Positions 1-5,351 of a DNA stretch of 5,936 bases are shown here, piece by piece; the first letter of the stretch is position 1, and each line of letters opens with the position of its first letter. The translations under genes and the position numbers were made by a program. The notes under the pieces were generated by a model. It worked only from the letters and a program-made list of their open reading frames with translations. It had not been told where the DNA came from and made no database searches. The stretch is from Flavobacterium psychrophilum (GTDB taxonomy: Bacteria; Bacteroidota; Bacteroidia; Flavobacteriales; Flavobacteriaceae): contig CAMDGJ010000176.1 in NCBI GenBank assembly GCA_945897545.1, positions 1-5,936 of the forward strand. The letters run 5' to 3'.

Positions 1-48
1 ATTGTATTGTTTGTTGCTGTACTACCATTTAAAAAACCTTATAATTAA
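1..48 (+). CDS. C-terminal end of an unidentified plus-strand protein (partial)
   Basis: Frame 1 reads IVLFVAVLPFKKPYN and then a TAA stop at 46-48. The hydrophobic run followed by a short basic tail would suit the end of a membrane protein. The main support is context: an intrinsic terminator starts only 13 bases after this stop, which is where the 3' end of a gene is expected. Fifteen residues are too few to name a family. Frame 2 is open for longer, to about 295, but it runs through both terminators and encodes low-complexity Phe/Lys/Ser sequence, so it is not preferred. The call is an inference from position rather than from homology. Confidence 0.4.
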   Translation: MVLFVAVLPFKKPYN

Positions 49-61
49 AGCTAAATATAAG

Positions 62-102
62 AAAAAAGGAGCAAAGAAACTTCGTTCTCTACTCCTTTTT
101 TT
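62..102 (+). terminator. Bidirectional intrinsic terminator
   Basis: The arms AAAAAAGGAG (62-71) and CTCCTTTTTT (92-101) are perfectly complementary. An inner imperfect stem (AGAAAC at 75-80 with GTTCT at 84-88) closes a tight loop. The plus strand ends in seven T; the minus strand ends in six T after its own GGAG/CTCC stem. The structure can therefore stop transcription both from the gene at the left edge and from the minus-strand glycine-zipper gene whose stop lies at 389. Confidence 0.75.
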
Positions 103-120
103 ATTGTTTTTTCGAAAAAA

Positions 121-204
121 GACTTTTTCAGTGCCCTCGGTTTTTCACGGCATTTTTTCTACCAAATTTTTTAGAAATTCCAGTACTTGGTTTGAAAAAA
201 AGTC
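121..204 (+). other. Foldable non-coding segment upstream of an orphan terminator (candidate small RNA or element scar)
   Basis: No believable reading frame covers this stretch, yet it has nested complementarity. GACTTTTTCA (121-130) can pair with the TTTGAAAAAAAGTC segment (191-204), leaving a small A bulge. Inside, GTGCC (131-135) faces GGCAT (149-153), and ACCAA (161-165) faces TTGGT (188-192), which competes with the outer stem for 191-192. AATTT/AAATT pairs nest within the second hairpin. This would make a branched RNA ending at the strong terminator at 221-248. Much of the outer stem is A/T homopolymer, so the pairing could be chance. No promoter matching the Bacteroidota TTTG/TAnnTTTG pattern was found upstream. 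An alternative is a transposon end: the reverse complement of 121-138 reads GAGGGCACTGAAAAAGTC, a style of terminal repeat seen in some insertion sequences. Neither reading is established. Confidence 0.25.
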
Positions 205-220
205 TATAGGGCTCACACCC

Positions 221-248
221 AAACCCACTGAATTCAGTGGGTTTTTTT
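221..248 (+). terminator. Strong intrinsic terminator on a perfect palindrome
   Basis: CCCACTGAATTCAGTGGG (224-241) is an 18-base perfect palindrome, extended by AAA before and TTT after. It is followed by a run of seven T on the plus strand (242-248). The GC-rich lower stem, small loop and U-run are a textbook Rho-independent terminator for plus-strand transcription. In the minus direction only three T follow the stem, so it should be weak there. The plus-strand gene at the left edge already has its own terminator at 62-102, so this one either backs that up or ends a separate short transcript from the segment between them. Confidence 0.8.
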
Positions 249-388
249 GTTTTCAAATTTTATCTATTTCCCCACAACCCATTACAACCCGATAAACTAT
301 TGCTACTGCAACGAATCGAATATTATTTTAAACTGTTGAACTATAGGTATCTACAACAAGAACTTGTTACATTGTTAATACAAAAACG
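249..388. other. Non-coding spacer, with two ACAACCC copies and a small palindrome
   Basis: No gene is visible between the orphan terminator and the stop codon at 389. ACAACCC occurs at 274-280 and again at 284-290, exactly one helical turn apart. AACAAG-AA-CTTGTT (354-367) is a short inverted repeat without a following T-run in either direction. The stretch is probably the 3' untranslated region of the minus-strand gene at 389-877, whose transcript would run to the terminator at 62-102. Confidence 0.4.
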
Positions 389-877
389 CTACTTCATTCT
401 TTGTATCTTTTCTTGAAATACTTTCCATCTTGATGCATCACCATTAATGATATAAGTTTTTGAATTTTTTAATGGAATAGTTGCAGCACCTAATCCAGAG
501 CCAAGTACAGCACCAACTAATCCACCTCCTGTCCCTCCTTCACTTGCGGAATAACCAAGTATCAAAGCATCAGGATCTGCGCTAGCAACTCCAACAATTG
601 CACCAATTGTTAAACCGATGAGAGATCCAATAAGAACATTATTTCCTGCTGATCGTTTTGTTTTAATTAAGCCAATAGTTATCATATCAATATTCACGGT
701 TTCTTTATTTTTTAGTAGCTGAATAATGGTGTCATTAACAGTAAGTACTTTTCCTTTATTCATTTTATCTCCTTCTAAATTATATATTCGTACAAACAGG
801 GTATTCTTTATTGTTCCTTCTTGTGCATAAATAGTAACGCACAATAAAACCCCAATGGTAAAAAATAAATTTTTCAT
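389..877 (-). CDS. Exported glycine-zipper protein of unknown function
   Basis: This 162-residue protein starts with a signal peptide (MKNLFFTIGVLLCVTIYA, cut before Q19), so it is exported. Residues 40-75 look like a small beta-rich module (GKVLTVNDTIIQLL...IDMITIGLIKTKRS). The motif TKRSAGNNVLIG (73-84) leads into two perfect glycine zippers, G84-G88-G92-G96 and G118-G122-G126-G130. They are separated by a polar loop (98-115) and probably form two packed helices in or on a membrane. The tail (KTYIINGDASRWKVFQEKI) is polar. This layout recurs in uncharacterised Bacteroidota proteins as far as I recall; no enzymatic motif is visible. The ATG at 875-877 is chosen because the signal peptide begins there, behind an A-rich leader (TAAAGAAG). 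It is transcribed alone, divergent from the dipeptidase gene. Existence of the gene is near certain; its function is unknown. Confidence 0.85.
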   Translation of the reverse strand: MKNLFFTIGVLLCVTIYAQEGTIKNTLFVRIYNLEGDKMNKGKVLTVNDTIIQLLKNKETVNIDMITIGLIKTKRSAGNNVLIGSLIGLTIGAIVGVASADPDALILGYSASEGGTGGGLVGAVLGSGLGAATIPLKNSKTYIINGDASRWKVFQEKIQRMK

Positions 878-1149
878 CTTCTTTAATTTTTAAGTTATTG
901 AATTCAGATTTTATATACAGCAGCCATCTCATATTGGTAGTAAATTTAATTATAAAAACCTTTCTTTTTTTTATTTTTTGCTAATAAATTTTAAATCTAT
1001 CATTTATAAGTAATTGAAATATAATTATTTATATAATTAGTAACCTGAAATAATTTATATTATAATAGTATTAAAGATGAATAACAGAGTGATCTGTTTT
1101 TTTCTCCACAATTCAATCAATTATACTATTTTTATAAAAAATAAAATCT
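878..1149. other. AT-rich divergent intergenic region
   Basis: These 272 bases separate two divergent genes and should hold both promoters. No gene or RNA is recognisable. The best look-alikes to the Bacteroidota -7 element TAnnTTTG are TATTTTTA (1127-1134, plus strand, only 15 bases before the ATG at 1150) and the self-complementary TAAATTTA (941-948, usable on the minus strand). Both lack the final G, and neither has a TTTG box at the expected upstream distance. In sequence this AT-rich, such matches are expected by chance, so no promoter is called. Confidence 0.5.
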
Positions 1150-1806
1150 ATGATTTTCAACATAAAACTAGTATTCCTTATTTGCACTATTCTTTCTTTG
1201 GTTTCCTGTAAATCCCAAACAGTCACAAGCATTGGAACAAAGAACCAGGCAATTGTCAATGACACCACATTTGTGAATTTGAAAATTTATAGCTCTGATT
1301 TTGTGTATGATATGAAATATGCCACCTCGGATAATTTTTTGAAAGCTAAAGTGTATGATTGCGCAGAATGTTTTTTGCGTTTTAAAACTGTCAAAGCCCT
1401 AGTTGAAGCTAACAATTCTTTTATAAAAATGGGATACAAAATCAAATTATTTGATTGTTACAGACCCTTGGACATTCAAAAAAAAATGTGGAAAATTATT
1501 CCAAATCCTTCTTATGTAGCCGATCCTAGTAAAGGTTCTATTCATAATAGAGGCGGAGCTGTAGATATTACATTAGTTGATGCCAATGAAAAAGAGCTCG
1601 ATATGGGAACTCCATTTGATTTTTTCGGTCTGGAGGCCGGTCATAATTATTCTAATCTTTCGCAGGAAATAAAAGATAACAGAGAATTATTAAAGAAGGT
1701 AATGATCGAAAAAGGATTCAATATTTTTGATTCAGAATGGTGGCATTATAATTTAAAATCGGCCTTAAACGATAAGGTTTCGAATACTAAATGGAAATGT
1801 GATTAG
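1150..1806 (+). CDS. D-alanyl-D-alanine dipeptidase, VanX/DdpX type (peptidase family M15D), lipoprotein
   Basis: This zinc metallopeptidase should hydrolyse D-Ala-D-Ala to two D-alanines. The signal peptide ends in the lipobox LVSC, with C20 the lipidation site, so it is probably anchored in the envelope facing the periplasm. C20 is followed by KSQ, which does not look like the acidic surface-export signal of Bacteroidota lipoproteins. The family signatures are present: SIHNRGGAVD (130-139) supplies zinc ligands H132 and D139, EWWHY (196-200) supplies catalytic E196 and ligand H199, and DCYRP (102-106) carries the R105 that corresponds to the substrate-stabilising arginine of VanX. The length of 218 is normal for the family with a signal sequence. 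No vanH, vanA or regulator lies nearby, so peptidoglycan turnover or D-Ala recycling is more likely than glycopeptide resistance. Its stop codon abuts that of the convergent gene at 1807. Confidence 0.9.
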   Translation: MIFNIKLVFLICTILSLVSCKSQTVTSIGTKNQAIVNDTTFVNLKIYSSDFVYDMKYATSDNFLKAKVYDCAECFLRFKTVKALVEANNSFIKMGYKIKLFDCYRPLDIQKKMWKIIPNPSYVADPSKGSIHNRGGAVDITLVDANEKELDMGTPFDFFGLEAGHNYSNLSQEIKDNRELLKKVMIEKGFNIFDSEWWHYNLKSALNDKVSNTKWKCD

Positions 1807-2373
1807 CTATTCAATACAGTGTAAATAGTTGATAAAATAGCTGTCGGGTTGATATATTTTATTGTCCATTTCAGCCGTAAATTCTTTTCGGAAAATATAG
1901 TCATCAATATCGGTCAAATATTTTATTCGCATTAAATTGACTGGAGAGCTCTTCAAGTCTTCAAAGGATCCTTTCATAAACATAAAATTCCCCGTTAATA
2001 GTCGATTATCGAAGCCAGCATCGTCTCGCACCATTGTTCCGCAATTTTCTTGGTTAACGTTTAGTAATGTTACAATTTTGCCATTATTGAGTTGTAAGAA
2101 TATTTTAGAATTTTTATCAAAACAATTCGCTTTCATAAAATCTTTACTTTTTTGAATTAATTGTAAATTCAAAGTCGGAGTTCCATCAGTTGCGACCAAA
2201 GAAAAGAAAATGTAGCTTTTGTTTCCTGCGAAATTTTTTTCATAAATCATGTATTCCTTAGTAGATCTATACGTTCCAAGGGAATCTTTGACATTTGTGC
2301 TGTATTCGCAGTTTTTTTGAGCAAATAGGCTAGTGTTTATCAGAAATATTAAGAGCAGTGCAAACTTATTCAT
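1807..2373 (-). CDS. Exported protein of unknown function, last gene of the operon
   Basis: This 188-residue protein carries a signal peptide (MNKFALLLIFLINTSLFA, cut before Q19). The mature part is about 170 residues with no transmembrane segment. It has four cysteines (C22, C84, C111, C186), an even number compatible with two disulfides in the periplasm. The pattern of strands and the motif SSPVNLMRIKYL (142-153) suggest a beta-rich fold. I do not recognise a named domain. The ATG at 2371-2373 is chosen because the signal peptide starts there and it lies 5 bases after the upstream stop. A TTG at 2392-2394 in the same frame would add seven residues and overlap the methyltransferase gene, which is less likely. 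Tight spacing implies translation coupled to the methyltransferase gene. Confidence 0.85.
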   Translation of the reverse strand: MNKFALLLIFLINTSLFAQKNCEYSTNVKDSLGTYRSTKEYMIYEKNFAGNKSYIFFSLVATDGTPTLNLQLIQKSKDFMKANCFDKNSKIFLQLNNGKIVTLLNVNQENCGTMVRDDAGFDNRLLTGNFMFMKGSFEDLKSSPVNLMRIKYLTDIDDYIFRKEFTAEMDNKIYQPDSYFINYLHCIE

Positions 2374-2378
2374 TAGGA

Positions 2379-3557
2379 TTATATTTTTTTGCAAATTAAA
2401 ACTATTTTATGGTCATTTTCATCAGTTGTAAAAAAACAATATTGATTTCCACCTTCTTTTATTTTCCATTTTTTCCTGATGCTTTCAACAGTTTCCGGAA
2501 AATTCCGAACGGTAACATTAGACTTTGTCCCTTCAAGAAATTTTTTCATATCAATCTTGTGGTATGGAATAAAGTTTTCAATTTCGAAAATTCTACCAGG
2601 AAAAGCTATTATAATTGAATTAGTGTATAAATGAGAATGTTTGTGCAGTTTATTCAAATTATAAAAAGTACCCACTTCATCAAAGCCTCCTGATTTCATT
2701 ATGGCGCTATTAGGCTCATAAAGATACTTTTGGGGTAAACTATATGTTGGTATTTCAGAACTTTCGTTTAAAATAAATTCGAAATTATCTAGTTTTTCCT
2801 TTAAAATATTGACGGTTTTTATGATTATTTTCCCTAAATAGTTTTTATGCAATTCCCATAATAATTCTTTTACTTCGTTTTCAACAGCTACAATATGAAT
2901 TGTCTTTACACTAACTAATTCAGATAGTCCAGCCGAGATATCAAGTAAAGGAGCAGTTTTTATTAGAATTGATTCTGAATGTTCGAAAAATAAATCTAGA
3001 TGTTTAGGCACATTGGGCAAACAATCTTGGAGCATAAAAACTTTTCCTTTGGCATCATTTCTTCTTGATGGATCAATATAAATCCAGTCCCATTTTATTT
3101 TTAATTCTGTTAAAATGGCCAAGCTATCGCCAGAATAACAATCAATATTATTTACATTCAGTTGATTGAAATTGTGTTTTACAATGTTGGATAGTTCTGG
3201 ATTGATTTCACAATGCACAACCTTTTGTATTTCCTTGGCAAAATAGTAATCATCTACTCCAAAACCTCCTGTTAAATCAATCAGGCGTTCGCCAGAAACA
3301 ATGATAGCTTTGTAGTCAGCAGTTTTTTCAGATGAGGTTTGTTCAATAGAGATTTTGCTTGGATAAATAATGTTTTTAGTAGAAAACCATTGAGGTAATT
3401 TTGTTTTAGACTTGGTTTTAGCTTCAATTTGATTCAAGATTGTAATCCACTCGATTTCAGGAAATGGATTTCTTTGTAGCGCTAATTTTGCGATGTTTTC
3501 ATCAATATTTTTATCGATAAAATATTGAATATCTGGATTTAATAGGTTTAAATCCAC
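2379..3557 (-). CDS. SAM-dependent methyltransferase with THUMP-like C-terminus (PG_1098 type)
   Basis: This 392-residue, apparently cytoplasmic protein has no signal peptide. An N-terminal helical region (1-90) precedes a class I Rossmann methyltransferase core: motif I DLTGGFGVD (94-102), the ribose-binding acidic residue in HCEIN (E117), and the motif IV equivalent DPSRR (162-166). The C-terminal part carries EPNSAIMKSG (281-290), KSNVTVRNFPE (345-355) and KEGGNQYCFFT (367-377), which I associate with the ferredoxin-like and THUMP-like domains of the Porphyromonas PG_1098 family. That architecture suggests an RNA substrate, but the target base is not known to me. The usual (D/N)PP(Y/F) motif is replaced by DPSRR. 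Translation probably starts at GTG (3555-3557), because no in-frame ATG occurs before residue 175 and the codon lies two bases after the upstream stop, an arrangement typical of coupled translation. Confidence 0.85.
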   Translation of the reverse strand: MDLNLLNPDIQYFIDKNIDENIAKLALQRNPFPEIEWITILNQIEAKTKSKTKLPQWFSTKNIIYPSKISIEQTSSEKTADYKAIIVSGERLIDLTGGFGVDDYYFAKEIQKVVHCEINPELSNIVKHNFNQLNVNNIDCYSGDSLAILTELKIKWDWIYIDPSRRNDAKGKVFMLQDCLPNVPKHLDLFFEHSESILIKTAPLLDISAGLSELVSVKTIHIVAVENEVKELLWELHKNYLGKIIIKTVNILKEKLDNFEFILNESSEIPTYSLPQKYLYEPNSAIMKSGGFDEVGTFYNLNKLHKHSHLYTNSIIIAFPGRIFEIENFIPYHKIDMKKFLEGTKSNVTVRNFPETVESIRKKWKIKEGGNQYCFFTTDENDHKIVLICKKI

Positions 3558-3559
3558 AA

Positions 3560-4651
3560 CTAAATGTCTTTAGTAAGTAGTTTGATCATCACATTTTCAG
3601 AAAAAAATTCTTTTCCAATTACTTTAAAAATAGTATATAAAGGAACTGCAATGATCATTCCTAAGATCCCAGATAAAAATCCTGCTATTAAGATGACAAG
3701 GAATATTTCTAAAGGATGAGAACTCACACTTTTAGAAAAAATAATGGGCTGAGAGAGATTATTATCAATGACTTGAACAATCCAAAATCCTATTAATACA
3801 TATATTGTAGTGGGTAACATTTCGGTTTGAAAATCACTCCCCAAATTACTAAGCATCGTTAAAATTGCAGCCAAGACGGAAGCAATTAATGGTCCAATGT
3901 AAGGAACGATATTCAAAACGGCGCACAAAAAGGCAATGATGAATAGATTAGGAATTCCAAAAATAAACAAGACTATGAGGTATAAAATAAACACAATAAA
4001 TAATTGAAGTAGCAACCCAATAAAATAGCGTGATAGCAAATGGTTTATTTTGTGTGCAGAATTCAAAATTTTTTCCTCTTGACTGTCTGGCATTAATTTT
4101 TTGATTCCAACAATAAATAATAGTCTGTCTTTTAGAAAGAAAAAAGTAATAAATAATACCGAAGCTAGGCCTATTCCAAAGCTACTGATAGTTCCCAAGA
4201 TTGTATTCAAAAAATTAGGAATAAAATCGAAATTTATTTTAGAAGTTAGCTTTGCTTCATTCAACATTTGTTCAGAATCTATATGATGACTCTCTAGAAA
4301 AACGGAAACTTGATTTAGTAATTGGGTTATATCTTTTTCAATTTCAGCTGTTTTTAGAAGCGATAAATTTTCACCTTGAGTGGAAATTAAAGGGATAAAC
4401 ATCAAAACAAAGCCTGCAATAAACAAAACATAAATAAAAAGTGTAGCAATAGTGGCCAGTGTATGCTTGAATTTTAATCTTTTTTTAAAGAAATCAAGAA
4501 TTGGATTTCCTATTAGAGTGAGTATTAGAGAAACAACAAGATAGATGATAATCGACTTGATTAAGTACAGAAAATATAAGGATATGGCAGCTAATAATAA
4601 AAACCCTATCGCTCTTAAAATGCCGTTTGCCATTATTTTAGATGTAATCAT
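3560..4651 (-). CDS. AI-2E family (PerM/UPF0118) membrane transporter
   Basis: This 363-residue inner-membrane protein has the family layout. Two N-terminal hydrophobic segments (about 11-30 and 32-50) are followed by a third (66-88) and a soluble, helical loop (about 90-145). The conserved C-terminal membrane block spans 150-345. Recognisable family positions are VPYIGP (249-254), DNNLSQPIIFSKSV (296-309), the HPL at 312-314 and GILGMIIAVPLY (328-339). The family name comes from a proposed role in autoinducer-2 export; members also act in sodium/proton exchange, so the substrate here cannot be read from sequence. The ATG at 4649-4651 is preferred over the second ATG at residue 7 because family members usually begin with a short polar stretch of this kind. 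It is followed by the methyltransferase gene after two bases, and preceded by the largest gap in the operon (51 bases). Confidence 0.88.
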   Translation of the reverse strand: MITSKIMANGILRAIGFLLLAAISLYFLYLIKSIIIYLVVSLILTLIGNPILDFFKKRLKFKHTLATIATLFIYVLFIAGFVLMFIPLISTQGENLSLLKTAEIEKDITQLLNQVSVFLESHHIDSEQMLNEAKLTSKINFDFIPNFLNTILGTISSFGIGLASVLFITFFFLKDRLLFIVGIKKLMPDSQEEKILNSAHKINHLLSRYFIGLLLQLFIVFILYLIVLFIFGIPNLFIIAFLCAVLNIVPYIGPLIASVLAAILTMLSNLGSDFQTEMLPTTIYVLIGFWIVQVIDNNLSQPIIFSKSVSSHPLEIFLVILIAGFLSGILGMIIAVPLYTIFKVIGKEFFSENVMIKLLTKDI

Positions 4652-4664
4652 ATACTTTTTTTGT

Positions 4665-4703
4665 CAAAAATAAAAATTAAAACTTCTCGACTTCTATTTT
4701 AAT
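4665..4703 (-). promoter_or_regulatory. Possible internal break in the operon: weak hairpin and -7-like box
   Basis: Read on the minus strand, ATTAAAA and TTTTAAT (4697-4703 and 4676-4682) form an A/T-only stem directly after the DUF4159 stop, followed by a T-rich stretch. That could be a weak terminator or attenuator. TATTTTTG at 4672-4665 is an exact match to the Bacteroidota -7 consensus TAnnTTTG. No TTTG box occurs about 20 bases upstream, and the start codon is only 13 bases away, so a transcript from here would be nearly leaderless. Both signals are easily produced by AT-rich sequence. Confidence 0.2.
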
Positions 4704-5341
4704 CAATTATTAAAAATATAATTTATAATGTTAGCGCCCATTTTTAATGCTTTTTCGCGAACTTCAATCGGGTCATTATTTACTTCTGGATCTTCCCACC
4801 CATCGCCTAGATCACATTCGAATGTATATAGTAATACTAATCTGTTTTCAATAAAAACCCCAAAAGCTTGTGGTCTTTTGCCATCGTGTTCATGAATTTT
4901 GGGTAAGCCACTGGAAAATAAATAAGGTTTTTGAAAGATTTGATGATTTGAAGGGATTTCGACTAAGGCATTATTAGGGAAAATTTTTGTAATTTCTTTT
5001 CTTATGTATTGATCCATTCCGTAATTATCGTCAATGTGAAGAAAACCTCCAGAGACCCCATAATTCATCAGATTATTAATGTCTGCATCGCTAAAAACTA
5101 CGTTTCCGTGTCCGGTAATATGAATAAAAGGATAGGAAAACAAATCAGGACTGTTGGGTTCAACAGTTGCAGGTTTGGGTTTTATTTTGGTATTGATATT
5201 GGAGTTGCAATATTTTATCAAATTGGGCAATGAAGTAGGATTAGCATACCAATCACCGCCACCGCTGTATTTTACCAAAGCAATTTCTTGGGAAAATGAA
5301 TTCATTGAAAAAAGTAGCAACAGGTAAAATGTTTTTTTCAT
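4703..5341 (-). CDS. Exported DUF4159-domain protein
   Basis: This 212-residue protein has a signal peptide (MKKTFYLLLLFSMNSFS, cut before or near Q18) and then a single DUF4159 domain over almost the whole mature length. Visible landmarks are YSGGGDWYANPT (25-36), YPFIHITGHG (70-79), GGFLHIDDNYG (98-108), SNHQIF (131-136) and CDLGDGWED (176-184). The alternating hydrophobic strands and glycine turns fit a glutamine-amidotransferase-like alpha/beta fold, as found in the DUF4159 part of BatA-like proteins in Alphaproteobacteria. I see no catalytic triad that can be assigned with confidence. The conserved H74, D104, D105, H133 and D177 region could bind metal or ligand, but that is inference. 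It starts 10 bases after rsmE and is probably cotranscribed with it. Role unknown, location periplasmic. Confidence 0.87.
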   Translation of the reverse strand: MKKTFYLLLLFSMNSFSQEIALVKYSGGGDWYANPTSLPNLIKYCNSNINTKIKPKPATVEPNSPDLFSYPFIHITGHGNVVFSDADINNLMNYGVSGGFLHIDDNYGMDQYIRKEITKIFPNNALVEIPSNHQIFQKPYLFSSGLPKIHEHDGKRPQAFGVFIENRLVLLYTFECDLGDGWEDPEVNNDPIEVREKALKMGANIINYIFNN

Positions 5342-5351
5342 AAAGTTTTAA

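Noticed and set aside
2..295. 97-codon open frame on the plus strand
   Set aside because: It has no ATG start, encodes low-complexity Phe/Lys/Ser sequence and reads straight through two intrinsic terminators.
878..1149. Promoters from TATTTTTA and TAAATTTA boxes
   Set aside because: Each lacks the terminal G of TAnnTTTG and a TTTG partner at proper distance; such matches are common in AT-rich DNA.
1150..1806. Glycopeptide-resistance gene vanX
   Set aside because: The enzyme family fits, but there is no vanH, vanA, vanR or vanS nearby, the protein is a lipoprotein rather than cytoplasmic, and the host looks Gram-negative.
1937..2155. Plus-strand open frame of 72 codons
   Set aside because: It lies wholly antisense to the exported protein gene at 1807-2373 and has no family features.
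2374..2394. TTG start for the exported protein, seven residues longer
   Set aside because: It would overlap the methyltransferase gene and place extra residues before a well-formed signal peptide; the ATG at 2371-2373 is better.
2409..2618. Plus-strand open frame of 69 codons
   Set aside because: Antisense shadow of the methyltransferase C-terminus; its Phe-rich composition reflects Lys/Glu codons on the other strand.
4101..4286. Plus-strand open frame of 61 codons
   Set aside because: Antisense shadow inside the AI-2E transporter gene.
3560..4651. Proof of autoinducer-2 quorum sensing
   Set aside because: The family name is historical and members have other transport roles; no luxS or lsr genes are present in the window.
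5009..5233. Plus-strand open frame of 74 codons
   Set aside because: Antisense shadow inside the DUF4159 gene.
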